Shown here: positions 44,196 through 56,539 of the stretch, one piece after another
How positions within the stretch are numbered: the stretch's first letter is position 1
How the letters are laid out: each line of letters opens with the position of its first letter
Source of the DNA: Bicyclus anynana
Taxonomy: Eukaryota > Arthropoda > Insecta > Lepidoptera > Nymphalidae
Reading direction: 5' to 3'
Assembly: GCF_947172395.1 (NCBI RefSeq)
Contig: NC_069105.1
Location: 6,121,362 to 6,185,361, forward strand
Length of the DNA: 64,000 nt
Notes under the pieces: model-generated
Database searches by the model: none
Seen by the model: the letters and a program-made list of their open reading frames with translations, nothing else
Told to the model about the DNA's origin: nothing
Translations under genes and position numbers: made by a program

Positions 44196-44744
44196 ATACA
44201 CAAGCCTGGTTCCAACCGCGTAGATCCCGTGAAAATACAGGGATTAAGTATACCCATGACGCTCACAAATAACTTTTTATTAGTATTCGAATTTTCAAAA
44301 TGGATCCAGTAGATTCAGAAATACAACCTCACAAACTTTACCCAATAATACTACTTTATAGCTTTACATTACTTACTATATTGAGAATCCCGTTACCTTC
44401 AAAAGCCCGTTAAAAAGCTCGACGATATCCCAAAACCCGATTCAACAATTGACAGGCAAACATTAAAAGTTGCCTCACAACATCCAATATGGCGCTTTAC
44501 AAACACACTTCCGAAAGTGAATGAAAAGGGTAAACAAAGTGTCAGGTGCGATGTCGGGACATCTGTCACGAGAGTAGACGGCATAATCGCATGTCAGAAT
44601 ACCATCTGAAATTCTCAGTTTTAGGCGCAATTTAATTCTAAGCGCACCTATATACGAGTATGACCTTAAAAAGGTATTATAGTGGAATGTAAAACTTAAT
44701 TATAATAAACATAAGGTAATAAAATCCCAGGCACGAGATAGGAA

Positions 44745-44850
44745 GGCAGGTGAAACGTTGGAAGGATGATTTTAAGAAGGTCGCCGGTCCTGAATGGATA
44801 TGAAATCGCGAGGGACGGAGAAAAGTAGAGATCGATATAGAAGGACAAGG
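44745..44850 (+). pseudogene. RTE-like LINE C-terminal fragment
   Basis: The plus strand reads QVKRWKDDFKKVAGPEWI then a stop, and NREGRRKVEI-like text. The W-x-D-D-x-K-x-x-A-G-P-x-W pattern is the RTE C-terminal motif. It is a different lineage from the AGSRWM-type copies. Confidence 0.65.
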
Positions 44851-45033
44851 CGCTAATTAATTATGAATTATTATATTTATTCTATAAGTAAATGTAACCA
44901 ACTAGCAGTAATAAAGGTCTTTTTAACCGACTGCAAGAAGGGTTATGTTTTTCGTACCTATCTTGTATGTATGTATGTAATATTCTTTATTACCTCATAT
45001 CTTCCAAACCGCTGGACGGATTTACGTAATTAA

Positions 45034-46360
45034 CCCGGCAGCACTCGCTACTGGGTAAATATTACCACAGAGTACCTATAAATTGATGTCTTTCTTTTTC
45101 GAAGCACTTCGGCGCCACGCGCTTCTAGGTACCTTCTAGTTGCTAACTAACGCATAAGCACACCGCGTCACGGCCAAAGCGCGCGTGGCGTTCGGCCACA
45201 AGAGACATTTAAAGTGGGCATGGGTAAAAAATACCCAGAAGCGACAGTTCTCGTTATTTTTTTTTAAGTTTGCTTTAGTTTGTTTATCTTGTTTTAAAGC
45301 CTACTTAAAATGGATTATGGGCTGAGAGATAGCACTATAGCAGAATTACTTGAGCAAGAAGATAGCGAGAATGAAAATGTTCGGAAGTGGAAGATTCAGA
45401 GCAATATAGTGAACATGAAAGTGACTCGGAGCAAGATGTTGATGAATCAGACGCAGACTCGGACCTTGACGAAGTTCCTTGCGATCTACCCTCAAATGAA
45501 GAACCGCAACCCTCAAATGAAGAATAGTTAGAAGATGTGCCATTGAAATTACCTTAGGAAAGGAAAGTTTATTGGAAAGAACAAAACAACTGTTTGGAAA
45601 ATTCGTGAGCCACCGCAAGGGGTAAGACCAATTGGTAAAGGTAGATCTTGCTCATCTATACTAGAGGTTTGGGAGCTTATATTTACTGAAAGTTGTCTAC
45701 AAAGATTGTCGATAACACGAATATTTACATCCAATTAGATCTGAAACCTAAGTTCACGAGGGAACGCGACTGGAAGTCTACCGACATTGTTGACCTTCGG
45801 GCTCTTTTGGGCTTACTTCTGCCTTTCGCTGCGCCGTATGTGACTGGAAAATAATTCGAAAGACAAAACTTAACTTACAAACTGTCTAGTTTGTAAGTTA
45901 TGCTCCAAGAGAATATGCCGGGAACATACAACCGTAATATGTGAGGACTGCTTCGATAACGTGAAATAAAGTCATTTTTACTTACGGGCGAGGAACAACA
46001 AGTTCTATGCCAAATATCTAAAAGTTCCCAAGGTATAAAAAATATATGCTTGTTTTGATTATATATTTTTTAAGTCTTCTTTTCATAAATATCTCAATTT
46101 TGTATGGTTCCTCAGAAGAAAATGCATTTTTGTTAGTTTGTATAAGAATTTAACGATTTTTGTTCGAATTTTATGATTTTTTTTCAAAAGGCTCATATTT
46201 TTAATAAATAAATGATTAGACTGTAATATATCTTTTTATTTACTTAAAATAATATTATTAAAATTATACAATGCGCATAAAACAATAAACTATCTATTTG
46301 TATTGAATAATGAACAATAAAATCTGTGGTATTTTTTACCCAGTAACGAGTATTAGTGTT
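45034..46360 (+). mobile_element. Decayed piggyBac-like transposon
   Basis: TTAA (45030-45033) precedes CCCGGCAGCACTCGCTACTG, and the right side (46324-46351) carries the inverted partner with TCTGTGGTA and ACCCAGTAACGAGT. The outermost right 10-13 bp and the second TTAA are lost. The interior encodes a broken piggyBac transposase. About 1.3 kb against the usual 2.4-2.6 kb, so the catalytic core is deleted. Confidence 0.8.
45310..45969 (+). pseudogene. piggyBac-type transposase, frameshifted, core deleted
   Basis: Frame 1 starts at ATG 45310 (MDYGLRDSTIAELLEQEDSE). After a frameshift near 45385 an acidic stretch follows (EHESDSEQDVDESDADSDLD), ending at TAG. Another frame near 45566 holds FIGKNKTTVWKI and ILEVWELIFTE, typical of the start of the DDE region; then RERDWKSTDIVDLRALLG. 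The catalytic DDD core is absent. The C-terminus keeps the Cys-rich domain: C-K-L-C-S-K-R-I-C-R-E-H, then VICEDCFDNVK and TAA at 45967-45969. At least three frame changes plus a large deletion make it inactive. Confidence 0.88.
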
Positions 46361-46759
46361 TGTTGAGCTTTTTTTTCTTCTATGAAATTTTCTCTGCTCA
46401 GCAGAGTTGGGAAGTTAGAGGGGATATATCCTGTTACCTCAGAGAACTCGTTAAGCCGTAGGTTTCAGTTTTCTTTAGAAAAAAGAAAATCTCAGTATTA
46501 TCAAGGGATCGAACCCAAAATCCACTCAATATCTTGTTGACCTATTAACATCTTTATTGTTATCAATGAAGCAGTTATATTAAGAAGTTTATTTCTTTAT
46601 TTACTCGGACGACATAATAACACAAATGGCAGCACATTTTAATTGTTTACCAATTAACCTGGTTCCGATCGGGCTGATAAATTGGTCATTCAAGATGGGC
46701 GATTGATTGGAGTTTGCTAATTAAATGGCTTGTTTATGTTTAGCGGATAATATGTAGAG

Positions 46760-46870
46760 TATACTTGTTGGTTTAGTGGTTAAACTATATAGTTCTGGAT
46801 CACGAAAACCTGGGTTCAAGTTTTAGATTGGATATAAAATACTGAGCTTCTTTGTCTTCTGTGCAATTTT
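46760..46870 (+). mobile_element. tRNA-like SINE fragment
   Basis: ttggtttagtggttaaac is an A-box region and tgggttcaagttt a B-box-like segment 35 bp further on. The downstream aaaatactgagctt text is its short body. It is not a tRNA, since no acceptor pairing exists. Confidence 0.5.
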
Positions 46871-46891
46871 CAGTACGTATGTCATAACATG

Positions 46892-47206
46892 GATCATCTT
46901 AACCCATATTCGGCTCACTGCTGAGTTCGAGTCTCCTCTCAGAATGAGAAGGGTTAGGCCAAATTTCCACCACGCTGGCCTAATGCGGATTGGCCGACTT
47001 CACAAATGCAAAAAATTAAGGAAAATCTCTGGTATGCAGGTTTCCTCACGATGTTTTTCCTTTACCGTTCGAGACACGCGATGTTTAATTTCTTAAAATG
47101 CACACAACTGAAAAGTTGGAGGTTCATGCCCCGAAGCGGATTCGAACCCACACCCTCCGGAATCGGAGGTAGAGGATATCTACTGGGCTATCACGGGTTT
47201 TTTAAT
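46892..47206 (-). mobile_element. SINE-2, full-length
   Basis: The tail begins cttaacccatattcggctca; the head carries gaagcggattcgaacccaca and ends ctatcacggg. ATGGAT occurs on both sides (left at about 46881, right at about 47209) and may be the target duplication. Confidence 0.85.
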
Positions 47207-47228
47207 ATGGATTTTTTTTCAAAAAGGA

Positions 47229-47392
47229 AAAATATTATTAAGAAACCTGCACACTTGAGAATTTTCTTCTTGGAGTGTGAAGTCTGCTAATTGGGCCAAC
47301 GTGGTGGACCATTAGCCTAACTCGTCTCATTCTGAGAGGAGATTCGTGCTCAACAGTGTGCCGAATATGGGTTGTTCATGATAATGCTGTTT
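47229..47392 (+). mobile_element. SINE-2, 5'-truncated, opposite orientation
   Basis: It starts near aaaatattattaagaaacctg, then gtgaagtctgctaattgggc, and ends with the gaatatgggttgttcatgat tail. It is head-to-head with the full copy just upstream. Confidence 0.75.
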
Positions 47393-47721
47393 TTTGGCAG
47401 TTCAAAACTGGAGCATTGTGAAATGTTATTAAGCGGAACTCCTCAAAAGCTGAGCCTCGCAGTAATAGTTTCGAGTGTTCGCTTATTAAAAAGTTTATGG
47501 CAGCCATTACCAGCGGGAAATAATGGCTGAAAGTGTTGGCAGAGCTGGAAAAAATGGATTTTAACTACTTATTATTCATAAAACATTTTCCGAGCTTTAC
47601 GAGCGATGGTTTCTGGTTTCCATTAATTAACTTTTTATTGGGGGAGGTACTCGGTTCGGCGGGTGTGGATCGGATATCTTCAATTACTAATCATGATGTC
47701 CTGGATTCGAGTCCTGGGTCA

Positions 47722-47907
47722 TCTATACTAATATTATAGTTTGTTTGGTTGAACGCGCTAATCTCAGGAACTACTGGTCCGATTTGAAAAATTCTTTCAA
47801 TGTTAGATAGATAGCCCATTTATAGAGGAAAGCTATAGGCTATATATTATCTCCGTAACCCTACGGGAACAGGAACCACGCGGGAGAAACCACGTGGCGT
47901 CAGCTAG
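47722..47907 (+). mobile_element. Helitron-A, complete copy with A/T flanks
   Basis: A|TCTATACTAATATTATAG at the left and GGCGTCAGCTAG|T at the right. A tRNA-like B-box (ggattcgagtcctgggtc, 47703-47720) directly precedes it, so it inserted into or beside a SINE head. Confidence 0.85.
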
Positions 47908-48078
47908 TAAATAATATTCAGAAAAAGAATACCATAGAGTGTTAGTAAAGGTGCTTGGAAGCCGGTGGAGTGACATTGACGTACTTTGGAGAGCAAGTTA
48001 AGGCCTTTGGATCGATCATCGGTTTCAGATTGAAGCAGATGTCCTGGGACCTTTGTCCACTAAATATTGGTCTTGGCG

Positions 48079-48566
48079 TTTTTTTTTATTCTTTACAAGT
48101 TAGCCCTTGACTACAATCTCTTGTTAGAAGGAGAATTTTTAGCACACTCAGAAGTGATTACAAAAATAAGAAAACTAATGTCGAACAAAGGTTATGATTC
48201 ACAACATTTGTCAGGTCAACTTAATTAACAAATCAAACTGTAACCAAAATAAGACCCTAGAATGGCAGAGAATAGACTTGAGTGAAGTCACGCACTTGTG
48301 AACGTTGTGTGTAGGGTTAAAGGCGCCTTTGACTGTTAACCTGTTAAAAAACACTCCCCTTTCCACTCAAGTCACTCTCCCCGCCTATCCCAAGTAACCC
48401 ATAAAAAATTACACAATAAGAGATGTGAACGGCTCGAGCGCCACGAGCACACTGAGTCACTGAAGCCGTCCGTACCGCAAGTCGTTGCAACGCGGCGATA
48501 ACAGGATGAAGATCCACACCTTTTTCTGTTTCTACCCGACGCACATACCACTGCGCCACGGAGGCG
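48079..48566 (-). mobile_element. SINE-1 split by a 368-bp insertion
   Basis: The left piece 48079-48134 is the tail and the ttagcccttgactac block, with a short deletion. The right piece 48503-48566 resumes at aggatgaagatccacacc and jumps to the tRNA-like head gcacataccactgcgccac. The junctions give the limits of the insert at 48135-48502. Confidence 0.8.
48135..48502. mobile_element. Dispersed 350-bp repeat, copy 2, nested in SINE-1
   Basis: It matches 9315-9663. The flanking AGGA occurs on both sides (aaggaga | insert | aggatga) and may be a 4-bp target duplication. No inverted ends. Confidence 0.75.
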
Positions 48567-48810
48567 TGAAGTTATATTCCTTCCTCCCTCCCTTCCTCGA
48601 TAAATTAACTAAGTATCCAATACAATCAAACAAGCACGTCAGCTTTATAACACAAGCTATATATTCTACTCGCATTCAAAATTGTTCCCAACTATCCTCA
48701 ACACGAACAGGCTTTAGAAGTTAAGACAATATGCGTTTAATACGATCCCATAGACTACTAGTTAAGCCGTTATGAAACAGAAAAGATACATTATTACAAC
48801 TATAATCCTA

Positions 48811-48921
48811 ACGCCAGACACACACGATCAAGGTAACCGTCAAGTCAGCAGATAGAAAAAAAATATTGAAACCATACCCATAACCATATTTCGGTAAAAC
48901 TTGATCATGTGTGGGTGGCGT
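48811..48921. mobile_element. Short MITE with about 28-bp inverted repeats
   Basis: acgccagacacacacgatca at the left pairs with the reverse complement of tgatcatgtgtgggtggcgt at the right. The arms extend to about 28 bp including aggtaaccg / cggtaaaac. Total about 111 bp. Confidence 0.7.
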
Positions 48922-49158
48922 AAGTATCTAGCTTATGTCTATAAATATTGCCTTATCCAAACTTTCACTACAATAGATTAATATAGAATATAGATCAACA
49001 TAATAAAACTGATCAGGGTAATAAGTAATTGAGGATGAAAAAAAAGCCCGTTTACCCCGTACGAAATATGAGTGTTTATAAAATTTATTATTTATAAATC
49101 TATACACACGCACACACACATGGTAGTGCGTCAGCCATGATAATGGCTGCGTAATGCT

Positions 49159-49331
49159 AGCCACTCACCATCCGATAAGCCGACTTGCCTGCAGCGCTAA
49201 CGGCTTGACGTTCAATTATACTGATCGTGTGTTGGTCGCATAACGTCATGCACACCAATACACGATCAGTTTTATTGGCTGTCAAGCCGTTAGCACTGCA
49301 GGCATGTGAGCTTACTTAATCGTCAGTGGCT
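49159..49331. mobile_element. Palindromic MITE, 173 bp
   Basis: Almost the whole unit is self-complementary. Outer ends AGCCACT/AGTGGCT; strong inner arms with cctgcag(c/t)gctaacggctt, tgacg/tgaca and actgatcgtgt. The centre is acgt. No clear target duplication. Confidence 0.85.
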
Positions 49332-49339
49332 GACATAAT

Positions 49340-50076
49340 GGAGTTGTATTTTACTTGAATTTTGAGCTCCTGAACCTTACCTTGCTTAATAAACATATTA
49401 ATAATACTTACCTTGCTTAATAAACATATTAATAAACACTTAATAATACCTTGCTTAGTAAACATATCATAGATAGAAAAAAAGATTAGATTTTGCCATA
49501 ATAAAAATTTAGATAGCGCTAATGTCAAACCTTTACAGTCGCCACTTTTTGAAAAACCCTAACGTTGATTTTATACTTGGTCCCGTTTTCACATTCATTT
49601 TTGTTGGGATTAATACTTTCATAGCAATAATTCACATCAAAAATAATAATTTATTGAGAGCTATAAATGGGACTTTTGAAGCGTCAAAATACATTTTATT
49701 TACAGTGTTGTGAAATAGTGGTTTAAATATGAAGGTATGGATTTTGTTTTAAAAGTATGGCAAATATATTATTTTTCAAATAAAATGGCTTTTTAAATAC
49801 GAATACCAATCGCGATTGATTGAGCGCCTGTGATAACAAGACCTTTGCCATTTTGTTTTAACTGACAGTGTATCTAGCTATCACAGGCAACGATATTTTA
49901 TACTAGTAGATATGGCACTAGCGCGTCAAAAATGTGGCGAGCAAAGGCGCCCAATTGTCTTAATTTCATTTAGTCGCATAAAGACGAAACTTATTAAATA
50001 CTTTAATATTGTCTATAATGTCGAGTTGTGTATTCAGGAAGTAGAAAAACTATATACCTAATACATAAATATATCG
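49340..50076. other. Unassigned DNA with short duplications
   Basis: 49375-49470 contains two or three copies of taccttgcttaataaacata. 49820-49890 resembles an arm of the 8786-9260 family. No gene. Confidence 0.45.
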
Positions 50077-50293
50077 TCGTTATCAACCCATATTCGGCAC
50101 ACTGCTGAGCTAGAGTCTCCTCTCAAAATAAGAGGGGTTAGGATAATAGCCAACCACGCTGGCCCAATGCAGATTGGCAGACTTCACACACGCAGAGAAT
50201 TAAGGAAATTCTCTGATATGCAGGTTTCGTCACGATGTTTTTCCTTCACCGTTTGAGACACGTGATATTTAATTTCTTAAAATGCACACAACT
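50077..50293 (-). mobile_element. SINE-2, 5'-truncated
   Basis: From cgttatcaacccatattcgg to aatgcacacaact. The head is missing. Confidence 0.8.
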
Positions 50294-50354
50294 ACAGACA
50301 AATATACCTATATATATAATGTAAACACATAGCCCATAGACGCGAAGTTGAAGT

Positions 50355-50515
50355 TGCACATAGTTCAATGAGCCGATAGACGTTGGGGTCTCAAGGTGCT
50401 GAAATGACGACCCCGCACCAGAAAGCGTAGTGTTGGTCGACCCCCTACTGGGTGGACCGAGAACATCAAGCGGGTTGCAGGGAGCCGCTGGAATAAGTGA
50501 CAAGGTTGGTGCACC
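50355..50515 (+). pseudogene. RTE LINE C-terminal fragment
   Basis: The plus strand encodes LKWRPRTRKRSVG then an RPPTGWTENIKRVAGSRW-type segment, with one frame change near the CGACCCCC run. This is the region just before the AGSRWM C-terminus. It ends after the gagccgctgga segment without the tail. Confidence 0.75.
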
Positions 50516-50519
50516 CCAA

Positions 50520-53471
50520 AATGTTTATATCCCTACCCTACCCCTACTTCATATTTCATACTAAATATTATTAAAATGAACTTTATATAATAACAATAAA
50601 GCTCAAATTGACGACGTTTTAGTGAGAAAACATTTGTATGGGAAAAAGAAAAGAGCTATTTTTATGGTCCGGCAATTATTCGAATTTTTCTCGCCGTAAA
50701 AATCATCCTAGAACTTCAACGACCATTTAAAAAAAATGGCCAAATTGGTCTAGGCGTTGTTGAGTTATGCGCTTACCAACGCATTTTGCGATTCATTTTC
50801 ATGGTTAATTTACAATAATAAATTAACCATTGGTATAGGATATGATCTCCTTCGCTCGACAAGAGAGACACCTATCCTTTAACAATGTTATTTACATTCT
50901 AACATCAGAACATTAAATATAACCTATAAGTTATTCGTGAGTTCAGCAGGCAGGAAAATGATGAAAAACGTTTTTTAAAAATGTTTTCTTTGTCGGCAAT
51001 TTAATTTACACTTGTTATCTGCTTTACGGTGCTTGTTAGTTAACTTTATCAAAGCTTTTCCAGTTGACTTTTAAGCCTAACAGTGTTTGTGCGACTTACC
51101 CGGCTTTGGAGGTACTTAGGAAAAGTTTTCCTTAGAAAATAAGACTCCAATTGTAACATATTGCAGGTGAGTTTATTAAACGACTTAAAGAAAGGAAGTT
51201 CTTTGATGTTTTAATGTTTAAAAAAAAATTAAGTAAACATTCGATTCGGGTTTTTCAATATTTAAATGCAATTATTATTTAATAGTAACTTTCGTCTGCG
51301 ACTCGCTTACGGAAAATTATAAATAAACAACTTACCTAAGGATGTGTGTTCGAAGAAGCAGCCCTTTACTTATTTGTAAAAGTGTATGATAATTTCTAGT
51401 TTGCAATGATTGTTTACCTGTAAATAAAAAGAAAATGTATTTAACATACAATGCCTTCACATATACTCGTAGATGTTAAAATGTATTATTGTTATGTGAT
51501 GTTAACATCTTTTAATATCATTATTTAAGCAATATATACCATATCATACCATTTTATATACTATACCATACCATTTTGGATTGAACTAAAAAACCAATTT
51601 GATAGTTATATAAGTATCAAATTGTTATTTTATTTTAATCTAAAAAATTAGAGTATCCGTTTAGTAGATTCAAAAATAAACGTCTACAACGTCACGAACA
51701 CTATAATATTAGTATAGATTAGGTACATACAACAATTTTCTTTATCTATTTTTCAGTAGGAATATCTGGAAGAAAATCTGTAACCTATCTGATGCTGGAT
51801 TTCATTCACATCCACTTTAAAACCATGTAATACCATCAGACCAATATACCATCTAACACTAGAGATTTATAACATATAGTATGTAGTCGCAGGATTCGTA
51901 TACCTTTTTATGTGCCCCGAAATGGGAGCCCTTGGCGCATCGCTACGCTACGATAAATACGCTTGGGTGTGTGTCGGCGAGTGAAATTAGCTTAGCTGTT
52001 ACGCTCACATAGTCACAGAAGTGGTTTACGTTCGGAGTGAAAAGTTATTAGGTGTTGCGGGTCTATATGTTATTAGTCTAAGTCTATAACCATAATCAGT
52101 TAACACCGCTTTTATAAAACGCTGCAAGTACAAATCACTTCCCAGAACAAAACAGATAACATATCAAAAAGCAAGACAATTAATATTAAACAGAATGCAA
52201 ATGGACAAAAGCACGGGCTTCACTATATCTAGTTGTATTCGCAATAGTCCGCGATATAGCCCAAAGGTAGCAATCAGCTTTGCGCAGTACTCCACTCCCG
52301 ACACTTTGTAGGAAAATCTACCTTAAATCACCTGCATCAAAAACCAAACTCCTGACAACTTATACGACATCTTTTCCCATGGAATTTCCAACTGTACCAA
52401 CATTAACACAAAGTCTAATTTCAATTGCAATTGCACTGCAACGTGTGACATTTTGGAGTGGTCAAGTCAGAAACCGGTACAACCAGTGTCTCGCCCGAGG
52501 CGGCTCTGTACAGCAAAAAATAACCGCAAAACGATTTTGAACTTATCACGGGAATAAGGTTCCGACTTTTTGAATTACGAATCTCGTAATTCACAGCATC
52601 CACTACATGAGAGCTTTTCATATTCCGCCCTTTGCCAAATTTTTTAATTCAAATTTTTTTTGATTGCTCTAATTCGAAACATGCATCTTTAGTGCTCTTT
52701 TAGCACTGTAACTGGTCCGAATCCTAGAATTCTGGATCCGAAATATGAGGTAGTATAAGATTAACTGAAATTCAGAAAATTGGTGACTATAAATTTTGAA
52801 TTTATTTTCTACTTCGCCATCTAGAGTGTTTGTTAGTACGGATGCGAAATTGGAAAAGTTACGGTTTTAAAACCAGTTTGTTGACAGCACAGACGATATT
52901 TCGATTTATTTGACGAGATGTTATAATTTGACATGTCCTTTTGGGGTATTATAACTTCTGAATTGTAGTTTACAAACAAAACCGCATCATAATTAGTCCA
53001 ATCGTTCAGAATCTAAAAACGCACAGAATTATTTAATCTAACTATTTAACTAAAACTATAAAATTCTGTAAGCTTCTATAAACTTTTATATAACTGTAAA
53101 ATTCTAGTTAGTCCTATAGTTACCTTACACCATGTATGTATAATATAGTATGAATCAAATAAACTTTTCTCTGAATGGAAACTGAGTACGAATTCCATAT
53201 GGACAACGCTGAGACCAAATGCAAGTACATAGTATAATTTAATAAAAATGGAGTCAAACAGTCCATTCCGCGCACATCTAAATCTTTATATGATCGCCGC
53301 CGAGTCTACAATATGAAAGCGTTCTTTGATATTTTGAATGCGCTCGTGATTTTAATATTTATATAGATGGAGTGCACGTTCAGACCATGTTTAGAAAGTC
53401 CGATGCCAGATAAAATGGTTTCTTCGTTCACCACAGAGTACAATAACTCCTGGACGAGAAATCATCTAAGA
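50520..53471. other. Long repeat-poor stretch, no gene recognised
   Basis: 50790-50830 is a small hairpin (ggttaatttac...aaattaacc). 51940-52050 (gtgtgtgtcggcgagtgaaa) resembles a common lepidopteran repeat but I cannot assign it. An 86-codon open frame at 52280-52540 (+) has no motif. Introns of a larger gene are possible but nothing marks them. Confidence 0.4.
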
Positions 53472-53860
53472 CTTTTTTTATGGTACACGTAACTAGGCTG
53501 TGCCTCACAATGATGCCTGATGAAAGCATAATGATTGATGCTGTCCAATATACGCTTGCCTAGAAAATGCCTGTTCACTCATGTCTTAAAAGTGTTTAAA
53601 TTGTAGGTAGAAACACATACGCCAAAAGGGCAATTAACATTTTTGGTGTCCGAATAAATGTAGAAGCGATACTTCTTTTTTATGATACTAGTAACTAGGC
53701 TGTGCTTCAATACAATGATGCCTGATTGAAATCATGCCTTGCCTACAAGCTTGCCTAGAAAATGCCTGTTCACTGTTGCCTTAAAAGTGTTTAAAGAAAC
53801 ACAGACGCTAAAAGGGCATCCAACATTTTTGGTGTTCGATTAAACGTTGAAGCTATACGT
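53472..53860. repeat. Direct duplication, two units about 195 bp apart
   Basis: gtaactaggctgtgc occurs at 53489 and 53691; cttgcctagaaaatgcctgttcact-type text at about 53557 and 53751; aacatttttggtgt at 53637 and 53825. The inner part (aaacacatacgccaaaaggg) is related to 60810-60960. It is a tandem copy of a transposon fragment. Confidence 0.75.
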
Positions 53861-53869
53861 GTAAAGATT

Positions 53870-55744
53870 ACAGCACACATATCGAGTCAGAAACGGATCG
53901 TTATAACGCCTCGCTCTCAACCAGAAGTCAATTCTATACGAAGCCTAGGTGAAGCCGCTTTTATGCCTTGCCGTCCGCGAGCTTACGTTTCTCAGTATAG
54001 TCCGAAAGCAGCTAGGTATATTTCTAGGTCTGTATCTTACTAGCCAGAGTTATTTTTTTAAGTCTTTCCACCCAACATCAGATTGGCCAACTTGCCTATT
54101 TCGTCAAGTATTACTATAATACATTATAAGCTTTTGACCTCAAAACCTACACAAAGACAGTGTGGAACATCCTTCCGCTTTCCATGGTTCCATCACAAAT
54201 TTAAACACTTACAAGGCAAAAATGAAAAGCCATTTTCAACGTAAGCGTGCTCACACTTACACCTCATCATGCTGCATCAAAAAAACACGTTTTACATTAA
54301 GTAAAATAAAAAAGCGAGTATAATATTCCTCGTTAAGCCGGCAGAGCTGAAAACACCGGATAACTTCCGAAGTTTTCCGGATAAATTACCGAATGCATTT
54401 GCATTTAATGAATAAGAATTGAAGGATCTACGTGACTTAGAAATGATTATCCGGCCGGGGCCAGTTGAAGGAGCATAATTCTAACTAATTGAAAAGTCCA
54501 ACTCATTGTGAGACTACAATTCTTGCTAATTAAATAGTCCAAGTTGCCGCACCGTACTGGACTTGGAAGTTCTAACAGCTTTAGCCGAGTATGAATATTG
54601 AAAGAAGTTTCTTTTTGTAGTTCTATGAATATATTAGCCGAGTTTTGTCTTGCATAGTTGGTCGATCGGCTTATTCTTGAACTTTTCAAATGATCCTTTT
54701 TTGTTTTTTCTGGTTAGACTCCCACAGCTTTATCTACGAAAGAACCTTGTAAAAACTCAAAAGGCGCGTGATCAATAGATCAAACAATAATGGTAATCAA
54801 GATGAAATAACCGAAGAAATTAATGTAAAAACGTTTGAATTTTACCAAAAAGACACATGAAGCGAAAAGAACAATAAAAACCATTATATTTTAATCAGCA
54901 TAACTTTTAAACTACTATGCGAACTACGTCGAAAAAGCATAACAGATTGCTTCTAAGCAAATTTCGTTACATTACCCTCACATTATTTCCTCACTCTTAC
55001 CTATAAGTTTAGAGCTTACACCTAGCACACTTCTTTAAGGCGGACTGGCGAGCTTTTAAATTACATCACATACATTATTTTTAAATATATATGAATATAA
55101 TGCATTGCACCTTCTTCGCGAATCCTCTCGTCAGGTACCTGGTAGAGATTACTTATAGTAATAAGTCCGCCTTTGCATGCTAAGTGTAAAAAATTATTCA
55201 TTTTGAATTTTCTTAATTATTATTGTATTTTTGTGTAAAATGAAGTATTTCTTCTTCTTCTTATATTGCATATCAAAATATTTAATAGATCATCGAACTT
55301 TTTTAGTTAATAATTTATTCAACTCATAGAGACTTAAATACAAAACCCTCTATTATAAAACACCGTAGTATAGTAAACATTGTTCATGTTGATCTCGCAA
55401 ACATATTTTTCCTCTTGTAAAAACGCCACCCTGTCCCGACAGGTAAGATAGATGACCGTGCCACAGCGAAGAAATTAGTGTTACATACTGCACGGCTGTA
55501 TACTACATTATACATGTACAACTGTATGTTCTCTACACTGTGGTAATTTATTATGACGACCTAAGCAGAGCTTGAGAGACAGTGTTTTATGATTAGTTTT
55601 ATGGTTTGTTGATAAAAAAGATTTACCGTTTTATTCCATAAGAGATGTAACACATTTGTATTGATTTGTTACTTTCGTCTCCGAAACAAAACTTACATGT
55701 TAAGGTTTGGAAGTCATAACTTGCAATAAAAAAGTTTTTAATGC
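53870..55744. other. Stretch without recognised gene
   Basis: No repeat family or exon that I can support. An 80-codon open frame at 54447-54689 (-) is unremarkable. Confidence 0.4.
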
Positions 55745-55893
55745 CCTTGGGAATAAAGGGATAAAACATAGCCTATGTTACTCGGTGATGATGTCGCTTT
55801 CTAATGAAGAAAGTTTTTAGAACCGGTCGAGTAGTTTTTAGGTTAAATCGTAACAAACGAACATAAAATATTGCCTCTATAATATTAGTTAAG
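55745..55893 (-). mobile_element. Helitron-B, 5' half
   Basis: The right end (ctctataatattagttaaga) is the 5' terminus read on minus. The block ccggtcgagtagtttttagg and the aacaaacgaacataaaa segment follow. The 3' hairpin and CTAG are absent. Confidence 0.55.
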
Positions 55894-56317
55894 ATAAAAA
55901 AAATGCTTTACCAATAGATAATTATTATTGGCTACACAGTACAATTATGACATTAAGGATTTGTAACTACAAGATGGCATTATCTATATACATATACTTA
56001 GCTCTAGATCTTACTCTATTACCTAAAAAAGTAACAAAAATTGGAAACAAATTATGTACTTATTCGTAATATAAAGTAAGAAGACGGAAAAGTCAAATAT
56101 TTCAATTGTGAATACACTAAACAAGCAGATATTACTACTACATAATATATTTCTACAAGATTATGTATATTTACACATATTAATATCACTTATTATTATA
56201 TACATAAATAATCATTAACATATTCTAAATAAATCAACGAGTGGAACGACTCCAAACTCCAATAATTTCCTTGTGCCAACATTGATATACTAAAACTAAG
56301 ACATACTCACGTATTTA

Positions 56318-56536
56318 TCTATAATAATATTATAAAGAGGGAAACTTTGTTTGTATGTTTGTTTGTTAGTGTGTAATGAATAGGTTCAAAAACTACTGGA
56401 CCGATTTTAAAAATAAAAATTATAAAAATTTGAAAAATAGGGTAGGGTTAGGGTAGGTGTTATTGTAGGGGTAGGGTAGGGGTAGTTGAATGTTTACATC
56501 GAGTTTCACGCGGATGAAGTCGCGGGCGTCCGCTAG
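56318..56536 (+). mobile_element. Helitron-B, complete plus-strand copy
   Basis: A|TCTATAATAATATTATAAAG and GGGCGTCCGCTAG|T. Contains a (GTTT)n segment, aaactactggaccgatttt, and a short TAGGG minisatellite (56440-56490). Internally shorter than the copy at 35255. Confidence 0.85.
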
Positions 56537-56539
56537 TAC

